Part shown: positions 1 through 11,324 of the stretch, piece after piece
How positions within the stretch are numbered: position 1 is the first letter of the stretch
How the letters are laid out: each line of letters starts with the position of its first letter
Assembly (NCBI RefSeq): GCF_904528075.1
Contig: NZ_LR882035.1
Location: 1,426,001 to 1,490,000, forward strand
Direction: 5' to 3'
DNA length: 64,000 nt
Source of the DNA: Agreia sp. COWG
GTDB lineage: Bacteria > Actinomycetota > Actinomycetes > Actinomycetales > Microbacteriaceae
Position numbers and translations under genes: made by a program
Notes under the pieces: model-generated
What the model was told of the DNA's origin: nothing
Databases searched by the model: none
Seen by the model: only the letters and a program-made list of their open reading frames with translations

Positions 1-1364
1 CTTTCGCCTACTGGCTCTACAGCTTCGGAAGCCTCATCGCCGTTGCGGGCTTCCTCACCCCCCAGGGGGCTGCGTCGTTCGGTTGGTTTGCTTACGCGCC
101 CCTGTCGAGCGAGACGTTCACACCGGGTGATGGCGGCAACCTCTGGGTTATCGGTCTTGGTATCTCGGGTTTCGGAACGATCCTCGGCGCCGTGAACTTC
201 ATTACCACGATCATCACCATGCGAGCTCCTGGCATGACCATGTTCCGCATGCCCATCTTCACGTGGAACATCCTCGTCACTTCGATCCTGGTGCTCATGG
301 CGTTCCCTGTTCTTGCGGCGGCGCTCTTCGCGCTCGGGGCCGACCGTATCCTCGGCGCCCACGTGTACGACGCCGCAAACGGGGGAGTGCTTCTGTGGCA
401 GCACCTCTTCTGGTTCTTCGGTCACCCCGAGGTGTACATCATCGCGCTGCCCTTCTTCGGCATCATCTCCGAGGTGCTCCCGGTCTTCAGCCGTAAGCCG
501 ATCTTCGGATACAAGACGCTCGTCTACGCCACGATCTCGATTGCGGCGCTGTCGGTAACCGTCTGGGCGCACCACATGTACGTCACCGGCTCGGTACTCC
601 TGCCGTTCTTCGCACTGATGACGATGCTCATCGCGGTCCCCACCGGCGTGAAGATCTTCAACTGGATCGGAACGATGTGGCGGGGCTCCGTCACATTCGA
701 GACGCCGATGCTGTGGGCTATCGGCTTCCTCATCACGTTCACGTTCGGTGGACTGACCGGCGTGATCCTCGCCTCTCCGCCGCTCGACTTCCATGTCTCC
801 GACTCGTATTTCGTGGTCGCCCACTTCCACTACGTGGTCTTCGGAACCGTCGTGTTCGCCATGTTCAGCGGCTTCTACTTCTGGTGGCCGAAGTGGACAG
901 GCAAGATGTTGAACGAGACTCTCGGAAAGTGGCACTTCTGGATGCTGTTCATCGGCTTCCACACCACCTTCCTCATCCAGCACTGGCTCGGGGTCGTCGG
1001 TATGCCTCGCCGCTACGCGACGTATTCTCCCGAAGACGGCTTCACGTCCATGAACCAGGTGTCCACCGTCGGAGCGTTCCTCCTCGCAGCCTCGCTCGTG
1101 CCGTTCTTCCTGAACGTGTACATCACCGCCCGTCGAGCGCCCAAGGTCACCGTGAATGACCCGTGGGGCTACTCTCGTTCGCTCGAGTGGGCGACATCCT
1201 GCCCGCCGCCGCGGCACAACTTCACATCGATTCCCCGTATCCGCAGCGAATCGCCCGCTTTCGACCTGAACCACCCAGAGGCGGGAATCCCGTTCGGCGT
1301 GGGTCCGGCGAAAGACGCACCCGACGCGCCGACGTACGACACAGCATCCCAGAAGGTGAAGTAA
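1..1364 (+). CDS. ctaD: cytochrome c oxidase subunit I (aa3 type), 3' part
   Basis: Catalytic heme-copper subunit of the aa3 oxidase, reducing O2 and pumping protons in the cytoplasmic membrane. The reading frame is open from base 3, so the 5' end lies outside the window. Multiple hydrophobic helices are seen, with the HPEVY signature in the copper-ligand helix (about base 420), the adjacent His-His pair in WAHHMYV, and the HFHYV motif that ligates the hemes (about base 825). The C-terminal tail is hydrophilic, as in actinobacterial CtaD. ctaF follows 3 bases later, so the two are one transcript. The family assignment is secure; only the start is missing. Confidence 0.97.
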   Translation, partial: FAYWLYSFGSLIAVAGFLTPQGAASFGWFAYAPLSSETFTPGDGGNLWVIGLGISGFGTILGAVNFITTIITMRAPGMTMFRMPIFTWNILVTSILVLMAFPVLAAALFALGADRILGAHVYDAANGGVLLWQHLFWFFGHPEVYIIALPFFGIISEVLPVFSRKPIFGYKTLVYATISIAALSVTVWAHHMYVTGSVLLPFFALMTMLIAVPTGVKIFNWIGTMWRGSVTFETPMLWAIGFLITFTFGGLTGVILASPPLDFHVSDSYFVVAHFHYVVFGTVVFAMFSGFYFWWPKWTGKMLNETLGKWHFWMLFIGFHTTFLIQHWLGVVGMPRRYATYSPEDGFTSMNQVSTVGAFLLAASLVPFFLNVYITARRAPKVTVNDPWGYSRSLEWATSCPPPRHNFTSIPRIRSESPAFDLNHPEAGIPFGVGPAKDAPDAPTYDTASQKVK

Positions 1365-1367
1365 GCC

Positions 1368-1784
1368 ATGAGAGCAAATAAGAATCTCTTCTGGATCCTC
1401 GCGGTCTTCTGTGTCGCTCTCTCCGGTGTCTACATCTTCTGGAGCATCATCGACAAGGGTCAGGTCGAATGGGTCGGGGCGCTCGGAATCGGCCTGTCCG
1501 GTATCCTCGCGGCGTTTCTCGCCTTCTATTTGGGTCGCGTCTACAGCGCTCAGGGTGGAGACCTTCCAGAGGACCGTCTCGACAGCGACATCGATGATGG
1601 CGACCCCGAGATGGGCTTCTACAGCCCTTGGAGCTGGTGGCCTGTCATCCTCGCCGGATCAGCCTCGATCATGCTGCTCGGTTTTGCCGTCGGAACCTGG
1701 ATCACCTTCATCGGTGTGGCTTTCCTGCTGGTAGCGATCGTGGGCTGGGTCTACGAGTATTACCGGGGCTATTTCGCTCGCTGA
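1368..1784 (+). CDS. ctaF: cytochrome c oxidase subunit IV, actinobacterial type
   Basis: Small accessory subunit of the actinobacterial aa3 oxidase, 138 residues. It has two N-terminal helices (about residues 7-27 and 34-55), a soluble acidic linker with DSDIDDGD, the conserved segment MGFYSPWSWWP, then two more helices. This arrangement is typical of the CtaF family found only in actinobacteria. It starts 3 bases after the ctaD stop and is followed by a strong hairpin terminator, so it ends the ctaD transcript. Confidence 0.95.
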   Translation: MRANKNLFWILAVFCVALSGVYIFWSIIDKGQVEWVGALGIGLSGILAAFLAFYLGRVYSAQGGDLPEDRLDSDIDDGDPEMGFYSPWSWWPVILAGSASIMLLGFAVGTWITFIGVAFLLVAIVGWVYEYYRGYFAR

Positions 1785-1803
1785 GCAGCCTCCTGTTGCC
1801 TGA

Positions 1804-1842
1804 GGGCCCGTATCGACTTCGGTTGATACGGGCCTTTCTTAT
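1804..1842 (+). terminator. rho-independent terminator after ctaF
   Basis: Perfect 10-bp inverted repeat (1805-1814 with 1825-1834, GC-rich) followed by a T-rich run (TTTCTT). It sits 20 bases past the ctaF stop. Confidence 0.85.
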
Positions 1843-2260
1843 TCGTGGTCGTCAGCCTCTACCGCAACGGCATCCTGCGCGGACGCCTCCTCTCGTCGTC
1901 TGGGGGGAGCAGACACTCGCGACCGATACGAGATCTCTCGCCGCTGCCTCGACAGTGACAGGACAGGGCGCCGGCAACATTGTCCCCGCTCTGCGGAGCC
2001 GGCCCACTCGACACTCGTCGCCCACTGACTCGCCGTTCGTCGCTCGCACGCGATGCGCCGGACACCCGCGTGGTGAACGGGTCCAAGCGAGAGCGCGGCG
2101 GCGTCAGTCGCACGGTCGGCTCCACGTGCACGGCCAGCGCTGATTACCCGGCCCAGAGACCCGGCAATCGTGCTACGTGGCGATTCTCGACATGACCGGT
2201 GAAGAACGCGGCCTCTCGGCTTCGGGTCTCTTTCCACGATCCACGTGCGGGCCGTACACA
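1843..2260. other. apparently non-coding spacer
   Basis: Together with the hairpins on either side, this is the only gene-free stretch over 300 bases in the window. It separates the convergent ctaD-ctaF and qcrB transcripts. Open frames exist on both strands, but their products are arginine/serine-rich, match no family I recognise and look like chance frames in GC-rich DNA. No tRNA, repeat or riboswitch was recognised. Confidence 0.6.
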
Positions 2261-2304
2261 TGCCGAATGCCGGACTCTCCGTGGGGAGGGTCCGGCATTC
2301 GGCA
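2261..2304 (-). terminator. long hairpin downstream of qcrB
   Basis: A 14-bp perfect inverted repeat (2261-2274 with 2291-2304) continues inward with 6 more pairs, one of them G-T, to give a 20-bp stem closed by GTGG. It lies 18 bases beyond the qcrB stop. There is no T-run on either side, so it is a terminator-like or 3'-stabilising hairpin rather than a classical intrinsic terminator. Confidence 0.7.
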
Positions 2305-2321
2305 GTGTGATGACGGGGCGG

Positions 2322-3965
2322 TTAGTGGTGTTCGCCGCCGCGCTCCAGCTCTTTCGGGCTGACGGGGGCGATGCGATCCTCGAAGAACCAGTGCGAGAGG
2401 GATGCACGTACACGCTGCACTCCGGTGATCTTGCCCTGAGCGTTCGGGCGGATCATGAGGGGCTGGTAGTCGTTGTAGTCGACCAGCTTCCAGCGCTCGT
2501 ACTCGTCGACCGGCTGGTGCACCTCGATGTACTCACCACCGGGCAGGCGAACGATGCGTCCTGACTCGAATCCGTGCAGGGCGATTTCACGATCCTTCTT
2601 CTGCAGGGCGAGGCACACTCGCTTCGTGACCAAGTACCCGATGACGGGTGCCAGGATGAGCAGCGCCTGGTTGACGTGAATGACACCCTCGATCGACAGC
2701 TGGAAGTGCGTAGCGATGAGGTCAGAGCTAGCTGCTCCCCAGAGTGCAGCGTAGAACAGAACTCCGGCGACCCCGATGGCGGTGCGGGTCGGCGCGTTAC
2801 GAGGCCGGTCTAGCAGGTGGTGCTCACGCTTGTCGCCGGTGATCCACGCTTCGATGAAGGGATAGATCAGCACGACAACGATGAAGCCGGTGAGGATGAG
2901 GACCGGGATGATGATGTTGAACGACCACGTGTGGTTCCACAGCTCGAACTCGAGTCCCGGCGGCATCAGGCGCAACGCCCCATCGGCAAAGCCGATGTAC
3001 CAGTCGGGCTGGGTGCCTGCCGAAACAGGGGAGGGGTCGTACGGTCCGTAGTTCCAGATCGGGTTGATCGTGAAGAACGTGCCCATCAAGGCGATCACGC
3101 CGAAGACGATGAAGAAGAATCCGCCGGCCTTGGCCGCGAACATGGGCAGGATGGGCGAGCCGACCACGTTGTCCTTGGTCTGACCGGGGCCCGACCACTG
3201 GGTGTGCTTGTGCACGACGACGAAGACGAGGTGCAGCGCCAACATCACAGCGAGGATGGCGGGTAGGAGCAGGATGTGCAGCGAGTACAGCCGGCCGACG
3301 ATGTCGGTGCCCGGGAACTCGCCTCCGAACAGCAGGAACGATATCCAGGTTCCGACGACGGGCAGACCCTTGATGAGGCCGTCGATAATGCGGAGGCCGT
3401 TGCCAGAGAGCAGGTCGTCGGGGAGTGAGTACCCCGTGAAACCCTCGGCCAGCGCCAGGATGAACAGCACGAAACCGATCACCCAGTTCAGCTCACGCGG
3501 CTTGCGGAACGCACCCGTGAAGTAGATGCGCAGCATGTGCACGCCGATGGCGGCGATGAAGGTCAGTGCAGCCCAGTGGTGAATCTGCCGGATGAGGAGC
3601 CCGCCGCGAACGTCGAACGAGATGTTGAGCGTCGACGACATGGCCGTCGACATTTCTACGCCCTTGAGCGGAACGTAGGAGCCGTTGTACACGACTTCGG
3701 CCATAGACGCCTGGAAGAAGAAGGTGAGGAAGGTGCCCGTGAGAAGGATGACCACGAAGCTGTACAGGGCGACCTCGCCCAGCATGAACGACCAGTGGTC
3801 GGGGAAGATCTTGCGACCGAACTCCCTGACCACGGTCGAGATACTGGTGCGCTCATCGACGTAGTTCGCGGCTGCCTCGGTGAATCGGCTCGACGTGCTG
3901 CGTTGGGCGGGTTTCGTTGCTGCGGGTGCAGGAGAGGTGGTCTCCGGCGTGATGACGGTACTCAT
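2322..3965 (-). CDS. qcrB: cytochrome bc1 complex cytochrome b subunit
   Basis: Membrane subunit of the menaquinol:cytochrome c oxidoreductase, carrying two b hemes and the quinol sites; 547 residues, as expected for the actinobacterial form with its long C-terminal extension. Heme-ligand histidines are visible in RQIHHWAALTF and IGVHML (one helix pair) and in YSLHILLLP and ALHLVFVVVHKH (the other). The ATG start overlaps the end of qcrA by 4 bases, so translation is coupled. It is the last gene of ctaE-qcrC-qcrA-qcrB and is followed by a long hairpin. Confidence 0.97.
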   Translation of the reverse strand: MSTVITPETTSPAPAATKPAQRSTSSRFTEAAANYVDERTSISTVVREFGRKIFPDHWSFMLGEVALYSFVVILLTGTFLTFFFQASMAEVVYNGSYVPLKGVEMSTAMSSTLNISFDVRGGLLIRQIHHWAALTFIAAIGVHMLRIYFTGAFRKPRELNWVIGFVLFILALAEGFTGYSLPDDLLSGNGLRIIDGLIKGLPVVGTWISFLLFGGEFPGTDIVGRLYSLHILLLPAILAVMLALHLVFVVVHKHTQWSGPGQTKDNVVGSPILPMFAAKAGGFFFIVFGVIALMGTFFTINPIWNYGPYDPSPVSAGTQPDWYIGFADGALRLMPPGLEFELWNHTWSFNIIIPVLILTGFIVVVLIYPFIEAWITGDKREHHLLDRPRNAPTRTAIGVAGVLFYAALWGAASSDLIATHFQLSIEGVIHVNQALLILAPVIGYLVTKRVCLALQKKDREIALHGFESGRIVRLPGGEYIEVHQPVDEYERWKLVDYNDYQPLMIRPNAQGKITGVQRVRASLSHWFFEDRIAPVSPKELERGGEHH

Positions 3966-5038
3966 GATGAAGATCGCTCCCAGAAGCTAGGGCCGACGGG
4001 TTCGTGGAAATCGCTCTGGGCGATGAGGTATCCCTCACCATCGATCGCGATGGGCAGCTGCGGCAGCGCTCGCTTGGCCGGACCGAAGATGACCTTGCAT
4101 TCCTCGGTGACGTCGAAGGTCGACTGGTGGCAGGGGCACAGCAGGTGATGCGTCTGCTGTTCGTACAGCGCGACGGGGCATCCGACGTGGGTACAGATCT
4201 TCGAGTACGCGACGATGCCGTCGTATGACCAGCCGGTGCGGTTGGCACTTTCCTTGAGCTTCGACGGATCGAGGCGCATGAGGAGCACGGCCGCCTTGGC
4301 CTTTTCCTCGAGTCGGTGTTCCGACTCGTTCAAACCCTCCGGAATGACGTGGAAGGCGGAACCCAGCGTGACGTCGGACGCCTTGATGGGCAGTCCGGAA
4401 GGATCGAGGGTCAGGCGGGTGCCCTTGGCCCACATCGTTTCGTTGAGCAGCTCGACCGGGTTCTCGTTCTGCGGCCCCCAGCCGCGGAAAAGGATGACGG
4501 CGGGCAAAGGGAACGCCACAAGGGCACCGAGCAGCGTGTTGCGCACCATCGTGCGACGGCCGAATCCGGATTCTTCGTTGGCTTCCTTGAAGATCTCCAC
4601 GGCCCGGGCGCGGGTTTCATCGCTGCCCTGCACCGGGTGCCTCTGGTCGATGCCCTCCTGGTTCGCCATGAGAGCCTTCGACCAGTGCACAGCGCCGAGA
4701 CCGAGGCCGAACAAAGCTAGGACGATCCCGATACCGAGCATCATCGTGTGCAGTCGCAGAGATCCGGTATCGCCGTCTGCGATGGGGAATGCCATGTAGG
4801 ACGCGACGGCGAAGATGCTGCCCACGATCGAAAGGTAGAAGAACGTGTAGACCTGTCGTTCGGCCTTCTTCTCAGCCTTGGGGTCTACGTCGGTGACCCG
4901 CGGGCGGTGAGCGGGGAAGCCGGGATTCTGGAACGTCTCGCTCGGGACGACGGCCGTGCCGGGAGCTGCCGTCTCGTGCGAGCCGCCAGCCGACGAAACA
5001 GCGGAGATGTCCTTGCCGCTCAATTCGTCATGTGCCAT
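3962..5038 (-). CDS. qcrA: Rieske iron-sulfur subunit of cytochrome bc1
   Basis: Electron-transfer subunit of the bcc complex, 358 residues. The 2Fe-2S site is seen as CTHVGC (about residues 282-287) and CPCH (about 301-304), giving two Cys and two His ligands plus the disulfide pair. The N-terminal half has three hydrophobic segments, the actinobacterial pattern, rather than the single anchor of proteobacterial Rieske proteins. It overlaps qcrB by 4 bases; the gap to qcrC upstream is 88 bases. Confidence 0.97.
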   Translation of the reverse strand: MAHDELSGKDISAVSSAGGSHETAAPGTAVVPSETFQNPGFPAHRPRVTDVDPKAEKKAERQVYTFFYLSIVGSIFAVASYMAFPIADGDTGSLRLHTMMLGIGIVLALFGLGLGAVHWSKALMANQEGIDQRHPVQGSDETRARAVEIFKEANEESGFGRRTMVRNTLLGALVAFPLPAVILFRGWGPQNENPVELLNETMWAKGTRLTLDPSGLPIKASDVTLGSAFHVIPEGLNESEHRLEEKAKAAVLLMRLDPSKLKESANRTGWSYDGIVAYSKICTHVGCPVALYEQQTHHLLCPCHQSTFDVTEECKVIFGPAKRALPQLPIAIDGEGYLIAQSDFHEPVGPSFWERSSS

Positions 5039-5126
5039 GTGATTGCCTTTCGAGCTGTTCTTCGAGGTGAGACCGTTGAGGTCGTCCTCGCCTCGGTGAA
5101 GATGTTGGCGGGTGCGGTCCGCTGGA

Positions 5127-5915
5127 CTAGTTGGACTTCGCCGTGAGCCAGACGGTCAGGGCGACGATTGCGCCGAGGCCGAAGATCCACACGAAGAGCC
5201 CCTCGGCCACGGGGCCGAGATTGCCGAGCTCGTAGCCGCCGGGAGACGGGTTGGTCTCGAGGTACTTGAGGTACGTGATGACATCGCGCTTGTCTTCGGG
5301 GGACAGGTTCTTGTCGTTGAACACGGGCATGTTCTGCGGGCCCGTGACCATGGCCTCATAGATGTGCACGGCGGCGACACCTGTGAGCGCGGGAGCGAAC
5401 TTGCCTTCGGTCAGTGCACCACCGGCACCGGCCACGTTGTGGCACATCGCACAGTTGATGCGGAACAGCTCGGCGCCATTCGAAGCATCGCCCTTGCCGT
5501 CGAGGAGGCTGTCATCAGGAACGGCGGGACCGGGGGAGAGGGAGGCCACGTAGGCCGAAAGGGCCTTCGTGTCTTCGGCCGTGAACTGGGGAAGCTTCTC
5601 CATGGCCTGCGGGCCCTGCATAGCCATGGGCATACGACCCGTGCCGACCTGGAAATCGACAGACGCAGCGCCCACGCCGAGAAGACTCGGGCCCGCACCC
5701 GTTCCTGCCAGATCGAGCCCGTGGCAGCTTGCACAGTTCGCCTGGAACAGCTTCTTGCCCTGATCGATGGTGGTCTGCGAGGCGGTGCTGGTCTCAGCCG
5801 TCGCGGTGCTGCTGAACACCGCATATCCGCCGCCGGTGACGATCAGGCCGATAGCGATCAGGGCGACGGTCGCCAAGGGGTGGCGTCTGTTCGCCGTTCT
5901 GCCTTTGCGGGCCAT
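5127..5915 (-). CDS. qcrC: diheme cytochrome c subunit of bcc complex
   Basis: Replaces both cytochrome c1 and soluble cytochrome c in the actinobacterial bcc-aa3 supercomplex. About 262 residues: an N-terminal helix, two CxxCH heme sites (CASCH near residue 61 and CAMCH near 155), and a C-terminal membrane anchor. The chosen ATG gives the basic MARKGRTANRR start; an in-frame GTG 18 bases upstream (5933) is also possible. Methionines in MPMAM and in the MPVF segment are candidate axial ligands. It lies between ctaE and qcrA in one operon. Confidence 0.96.
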   Translation of the reverse strand: MARKGRTANRRHPLATVALIAIGLIVTGGGYAVFSSTATAETSTASQTTIDQGKKLFQANCASCHGLDLAGTGAGPSLLGVGAASVDFQVGTGRMPMAMQGPQAMEKLPQFTAEDTKALSAYVASLSPGPAVPDDSLLDGKGDASNGAELFRINCAMCHNVAGAGGALTEGKFAPALTGVAAVHIYEAMVTGPQNMPVFNDKNLSPEDKRDVITYLKYLETNPSPGGYELGNLGPVAEGLFVWIFGLGAIVALTVWLTAKSN

Positions 5916-5975
5916 TTTCTTCACTTCTTTCACGAGTTTCCTGCCGTTCTTACGCGCGTTTCGATGACGGCCGGG

Positions 5976-6605
5976 TTATTTGAGCACGTAGATGACGAGG
6001 AACAGACCGATCCAGACCACGTCGACGAAGTGCCAGTAGTACGAAACGACGATGGCGCTGGTGGCCTCACGGTGTCCCATCTTCTTGACCGCGAAGATGC
6101 GACCGATGACGAGGAGGAACGCGATGAGTCCACCGGTAACGTGCAGGCCGTGGAAGCCGGTCGTGAGGTAGAAGGCCGAGCCGTAGGCGCTCGAGCTGAT
6201 CGAGATGCCCTCGGAGACGAGGGTGGCGTACTCGAAGATCTGGCCGGAGACGAAGATGGCACCGAGAAGGTAGGTCAGGAAGAACCATTCCGTGGTGCCC
6301 CACTGGCTGGGCTTCCAGCCGGTCGATCGGCCCTGCAGACGCTCCGCCGCGAAGACACCCGCCTGGCAGGTGAACGAACTCGCCACCAGGATGATCGTGT
6401 TCACCAGAGAGAAAGGAACGTTCAGGACGCTCGACTCGCTCTCCCACAGCGGCCCAGAGGTGCTGCGAAGCGTGAAGTAGATGGCAAAGAGACCGGCGAA
6501 GAACATCACCTCGCTTCCGAGCCACACGATGGTGCCCACGGCCACGACGTTGGGTCGTTGAATCATGGGGGCACTAGAAGTCTGGGTCAGGGAGCTGCTC
6601 GTCAC
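5976..6605 (-). CDS. ctaE: cytochrome c oxidase subunit III
   Basis: Integral subunit III of the aa3 oxidase, about 209 residues with five predicted helices, short as in actinobacteria. Visible family segments include [14 protein letters not shown], the conserved glutamate region, and [10 protein letters not shown]. The GTG at 6605 is preferred because GGAGAG lies just upstream; an ATG at 6644 would add 13 residues unlike the family. It is the first gene of the ctaE-qcrCAB operon and faces trpD across about 100 bases, an order also known in mycobacteria. Confidence 0.95.
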   Translation of the reverse strand: MTSSSLTQTSSAPMIQRPNVVAVGTIVWLGSEVMFFAGLFAIYFTLRSTSGPLWESESSVLNVPFSLVNTIILVASSFTCQAGVFAAERLQGRSTGWKPSQWGTTEWFFLTYLLGAIFVSGQIFEYATLVSEGISISSSAYGSAFYLTTGFHGLHVTGGLIAFLLVIGRIFAVKKMGHREATSAIVVSYYWHFVDVVWIGLFLVIYVLK

Positions 6606-6696
6606 CTCTCCATTATGTCCGATATCAGCACAGGGTTTTCGCATTTGGGCGTGGTGCCGCCGACCATTGACAGCAGGGCGCGGAGCATCCGGCCTT

Positions 6697-6702
6697 TAGG
6701 AT
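6697..6702 (+). promoter_or_regulatory. -10 motif of leaderless trpD promoter
   Basis: TAGGAT (TANNNT) ends 6 bases before the trpD ATG, so transcription would begin at or next to the start codon. No ribosome binding site is seen. Confidence 0.5.
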
Positions 6703-6708
6703 CGCACT

Positions 6709-7761
6709 ATGGCTTACTCCCAGTCCTGGTCCGACATTCTCACCTCACTTCTCGATCGACGCGATCTCTCGGTGTCTGATGCATCGTGGGCGATGGACCA
6801 GGTGATGAGTGGGAAGGCATCGGATGCTCAGCTCGCCGGCTTTCTGGTCGCCCTGCGCTCCAAGGGTGAGACCGTGGACGAGATCGTGGGCTTCCGTGAC
6901 GCCGTCCTAGACCATGCCGTAGCGCTCGAGGTCGATCCCCGGGCTCTGGATATCGTCGGGACGGGCGGGGATCGACACGGCACGGTGAACGTGTCGACGA
7001 TGGCGTCGATCGTGGCCGCTTCCGCTGGCATATCGGTCGTCAAGCACGGCAATCGTGCTGCGAGCTCGAAGGCGGGGGCTTCGGATGTTCTGACCGCGCT
7101 CGGGGTCGAGTTGGACATCTCGAATGTGCGCACGGCAGAGGTTCTGGGAGAAGCGGGCATCACCTTCGCCTTCGCATCCAAGTTCCACCCGGGATTCGCG
7201 AATGTCGCCGGGGTGCGTCGAGAGCTGGGAGTACCGACCGTCTTCAACTACCTCGGCCCTCTCTGCAACCCTGCGAGGCCGGAGGCATCGGCCGTTGGTG
7301 TCGCTCAGCTCGACCGGGTACCGCTCTTCGTCGGCGTCTTTCAGACCAGAGGGGCCACCGCGCTCGTCTTCCGAGGCGACGACGGCCTCGATGAACTCAC
7401 GACGACAGGACACAGTCATATCTGGGAGGTCTCGCGCGGCGCGGTCGTCGAGCATGATCTCGATCCCCGAGACCTGGGCATCAAGAGGGCTGACATGTCC
7501 GAACTGCTCGGAGGGGACGCCGCCTTCAACGCGGAGATCGCCCGGAGGGTCTTCGCAGGCGAGAAGGGTGCCGTTCGCGACATCGTTTTGCTCAACGCTG
7601 CGGCCGGCATGGCCTCGTTCGAGCTCTCGGTAGACCCCGAGCAGGCGCGGCGTCCGATCGTGGAGCGGCTGGCGGAGAAAATCGCCGCCGCCGCCCGGTC
7701 CATCGATTCCGGGGCGTCTGCGGCCACTCTCTCGGGCTGGGTCGAGGCGACGACCCGCTAG
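6709..7761 (+). CDS. trpD: anthranilate phosphoribosyltransferase
   Basis: Transfers the phosphoribosyl group of PRPP to anthranilate in tryptophan synthesis. At 350 residues it has the usual length. The PRPP site GTGGD (about residue 84) with the NVST segment follows the helical N-terminal domain, and the anthranilate region KHGNRAASSKAG is intact. It is separated from other trp genes; the position beside ctaE-qcrCAB is shared with other actinomycetes. The transcript appears leaderless. It converges with glpK, leaving one base between stop codons. Confidence 0.96.
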   Translation: MAYSQSWSDILTSLLDRRDLSVSDASWAMDQVMSGKASDAQLAGFLVALRSKGETVDEIVGFRDAVLDHAVALEVDPRALDIVGTGGDRHGTVNVSTMASIVAASAGISVVKHGNRAASSKAGASDVLTALGVELDISNVRTAEVLGEAGITFAFASKFHPGFANVAGVRRELGVPTVFNYLGPLCNPARPEASAVGVAQLDRVPLFVGVFQTRGATALVFRGDDGLDELTTTGHSHIWEVSRGAVVEHDLDPRDLGIKRADMSELLGGDAAFNAEIARRVFAGEKGAVRDIVLLNAAAGMASFELSVDPEQARRPIVERLAEKIAAAARSIDSGASAATLSGWVEATTR

Positions 7762-7762
7762 C

Positions 7763-9277
7763 TCACCGGGTGTCTTCGTCGACCCAGTCGAGGGTCTTCG
7801 TGACGGCCTTCTTCCAGTTGCGCAGAAGCCGCTCCCTTTCGGCGGAATCGAGATCCGGGGACCAGCGCCGATCCTCCTGCCAGTTGTCGCGCAGCTCGTC
7901 GAGGGTAGACCAGAAGCCCACGGCCAGTCCCGCCGCGTAGGCGGCACCGAGGGCGGTCGTCTCCGCGACCACGGGGCGAACCACGGGAACGTCGAGGATG
8001 TCGGCCTGGAACTGCATGAGACGGTCGTTGGCGCTTGCTCCGCCGTCGACCTTGAGCTCGGTCAGCGGCACGCCGGAGTCGGCGTTGACCGCATCCAGGA
8101 CCTCGCGGGTCTGGAACGCGATCGCCTCGATGGCCGCCCTCGCTATATGGCCCTTGTTCACGTACCGGGTCAGGCCCACGAGGGCGCCGCGGGCATCGGA
8201 GCGCCAGTGGGGGGCGAACAGGCCGGAGAATGCGGGCACGAAGTAGGCACCGCCGTTGTCGTCGACCGTGTCTGCCAGCGCTTCGACCTCGGGTGCCGAC
8301 GAGATGATGCCGAGGTTGTCGCGGAGCCACTGGACGAGGGAGCCGGTGACGGCGATGGAGCCTTCGAGGGCGTAGTGGGTTTCGCCGTCGCCGAGTTTGT
8401 AGCCGATGGTGGTGAGCAGGCCGTTCTCGCTTTTGACGATGTCGGTTCCGGTGTTGAAGATCAGGAAGTTTCCGGTGCCGTAGGTGTTCTTGGCCTCGCC
8501 CTTGTCGAAGGCGGCCTGGCCGAACGTGGCGGCCTGCTGGTCGCCCAGGATGCCGGCGACGGGAACCTCGCGCAGCAGGCTCGAGTCGTGGACGAGCCCG
8601 TAGACCTCGGAGGAACTCTTGACCTCGGGCAGCATCGACTTGGGAACGTTGAAGACACCGAGAATATCGTCGTCCCACTCGAGGGTCTCGAGGTTCAGGA
8701 ACAGGGTGCGGCTGGCATTCGTCACGTCGGTGATGTGAACACCTCCGTCGACCCCACCCGTCAGGTTCCAGGTGACCCAGCTGTCCGTGGTTCCGAAGAG
8801 CAGGTCGCCGGCCTCGGCCTTCTCTCGGGCGCCTTCGACGTTCTCGAGGATCCAGACGATCTTGGTTCCGGCGAAGTACGTCGACAGGGGGAGACCGACC
8901 GTGTCCTTGAACCTATCGACACCGCCGTCGGCGGCGAGGCGGTCGACGATCTCCTGGGTGCGGGTGTCCTGCCAGACGATGGCGTTGTAGACGGGCTCGC
9001 CGGTGTTCTTGTCCCACACGACAGCGGTCTCACGCTGATTGGTGATGCCGACGGCCTTGATGTTGTGTCTCGTGATGTTGGCCTTCGACAGTGCCTGGCC
9101 GATCACCTCGCGCGTGTTATCCCAGATCTCCTTCGGGTTGTGTTCGACCCATCCGGCCTTCGGGAAGATCTGCTCATGCTCGAGTTGACCCGTCGAGACG
9201 ATCGATCCCGAATGGTCGAACACGATGGCTCGTGTACTGGTGGTGCCTTGGTCGATAGAGAGAATGTAGTCCGTCAT
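7763..9277 (-). CDS. glpK: glycerol kinase
   Basis: ATP-dependent phosphorylation of glycerol to sn-glycerol 3-phosphate; FGGY-family kinase of 504 residues, the normal length. The N-terminal [11 protein letters not shown] phosphate-binding segment, WVEHNP, TNQRET, and the C-terminal [18 protein letters not shown] block are present. It is 50 bases downstream of glpF, in an uptake and phosphorylation operon. No glpD is seen in the window. Confidence 0.97.
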   Translation of the reverse strand: MTDYILSIDQGTTSTRAIVFDHSGSIVSTGQLEHEQIFPKAGWVEHNPKEIWDNTREVIGQALSKANITRHNIKAVGITNQRETAVVWDKNTGEPVYNAIVWQDTRTQEIVDRLAADGGVDRFKDTVGLPLSTYFAGTKIVWILENVEGAREKAEAGDLLFGTTDSWVTWNLTGGVDGGVHITDVTNASRTLFLNLETLEWDDDILGVFNVPKSMLPEVKSSSEVYGLVHDSSLLREVPVAGILGDQQAATFGQAAFDKGEAKNTYGTGNFLIFNTGTDIVKSENGLLTTIGYKLGDGETHYALEGSIAVTGSLVQWLRDNLGIISSAPEVEALADTVDDNGGAYFVPAFSGLFAPHWRSDARGALVGLTRYVNKGHIARAAIEAIAFQTREVLDAVNADSGVPLTELKVDGGASANDRLMQFQADILDVPVVRPVVAETTALGAAYAAGLAVGFWSTLDELRDNWQEDRRWSPDLDSAERERLLRNWKKAVTKTLDWVDEDTR

Positions 9278-9327
9278 TGTCCGATTCCTTCGTTGGAGCC
9301 TGCGGTCGAAACGAGCGGGTCTGTGGT

Positions 9328-10089
9328 TCAGGTGAGGATGGGGAGGAGGGGGATGGCGGCGAAGCCGGCGAGGACTCCACCGATGATGGGGCCAGCGACG
9401 GGGACCCAGGAGTAGGACCAGTCAGAGGATCCCTTGCCCTTGATGGGCAGCAGGGCGTGCGCGATACGCGGGCCCAGGTCACGGGCCGGGTTGATCGCGT
9501 ATCCGGTCGGACCACCCAGCGACGCACCGATCGCGATCACCAGGATCGCCACGGGCAGAGCACCCAACGCGGCCAGGCCCCCCTCGCCCTGCCGGCCCCC
9601 ACCGAAACCGATGACGACGAACACGAGAACGAAGGTACCGATGATCTCGGTGACGAGGTTCCACCCATACGAACGGATCGCGGGACCGGTCGAGAACACG
9701 CCCAGCTTGTTCGCCGCGTCGGGCTCCTCATCGAAGTGCTGCTTATAGGCCAACCACACGAACACCGCACCGATGATCGCACCGAGCAACTGCGCAGCGA
9801 TATAGGTCAGGATCGACACGATATTCACCGGCACACCGGAACCGAACTCCGTAGCCCCGTTCGCGACGAGACCCAACGTGACGGCCGGGTTCAGATGAGC
9901 ACCACTGTTATACGAAACGATCACACCGGAGAACACCGCAAAGCCCCACCCGATGTTCACCATCAGAAAGCCGCCATTGAAGCCCTTGTTCTTCACCAGA
10001 GCGACATTGGCGACAACACCACACCCCAGCAACACCAGCAAAGCCGTACCCACCAGCTCCGCCAAAAACACAACTCCGAGATTGTCCAC
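9328..10089 (-). CDS. glpF: glycerol uptake facilitator (aquaglyceroporin)
   Basis: Membrane channel of the MIP family for glycerol entry, about 253 residues with six helices. Both pore motifs are seen, HLNPAVTL and [10 protein letters not shown]; the Asp after the second NPA motif marks glycerol channels. A GTG start at 10089 is chosen because AGGAAGG lies 5 bases upstream; the longer frame to 10188 adds a non-hydrophobic Cys/Arg-rich tail unlike the family. It precedes glpK and is divergent from dhaK. Confidence 0.94.
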   Translation of the reverse strand: MDNLGVVFLAELVGTALLVLLGCGVVANVALVKNKGFNGGFLMVNIGWGFAVFSGVIVSYNSGAHLNPAVTLGLVANGATEFGSGVPVNIVSILTYIAAQLLGAIIGAVFVWLAYKQHFDEEPDAANKLGVFSTGPAIRSYGWNLVTEIIGTFVLVFVVIGFGGGRQGEGGLAALGALPVAILVIAIGASLGGPTGYAINPARDLGPRIAHALLPIKGKGSSDWSYSWVPVAGPIIGGVLAGFAAIPLLPILT

Positions 10090-10317
10090 GTTGACCTTCC
10101 TTTTCGTGACGCCGATGTCACCTCGTGCAGAGCACCGCTTGCTCGAGCGGTTGACTAAACAATAACGGCACGCATCCCCATCGCGCACGGTTCACCGCAA
10201 GCTTCCCGCCGGTTGGCCGAGACAGTAGATTGGGATCTGCGAGCCGCGCTGTCCGCGTGGTTCCCCGGCTGTGTTTCGCGATGCCGGGTCGGAAGGCACC
10301 ATCAAAGAGGATTGCCC

Positions 10318-11319
<1,002 letters not shown>

Positions 11320-11324
11320 GCCTC

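Noticed and set aside
1839..2261. 140-codon minus-strand frame in the gap after ctaF
   Set aside because: Arg/Ser-rich, no start signal of note and no family; treated as non-coding.
5112..6779. 555-codon open frame on the plus strand opposite qcrC and ctaE
   Set aside because: Shadow of the respiratory genes; rich in Arg/Gly/Glu with no domain pattern.
8147..9415. 422-codon frame on the plus strand opposite glpK
   Set aside because: Shadow of glpK, which is full length and motif-complete.
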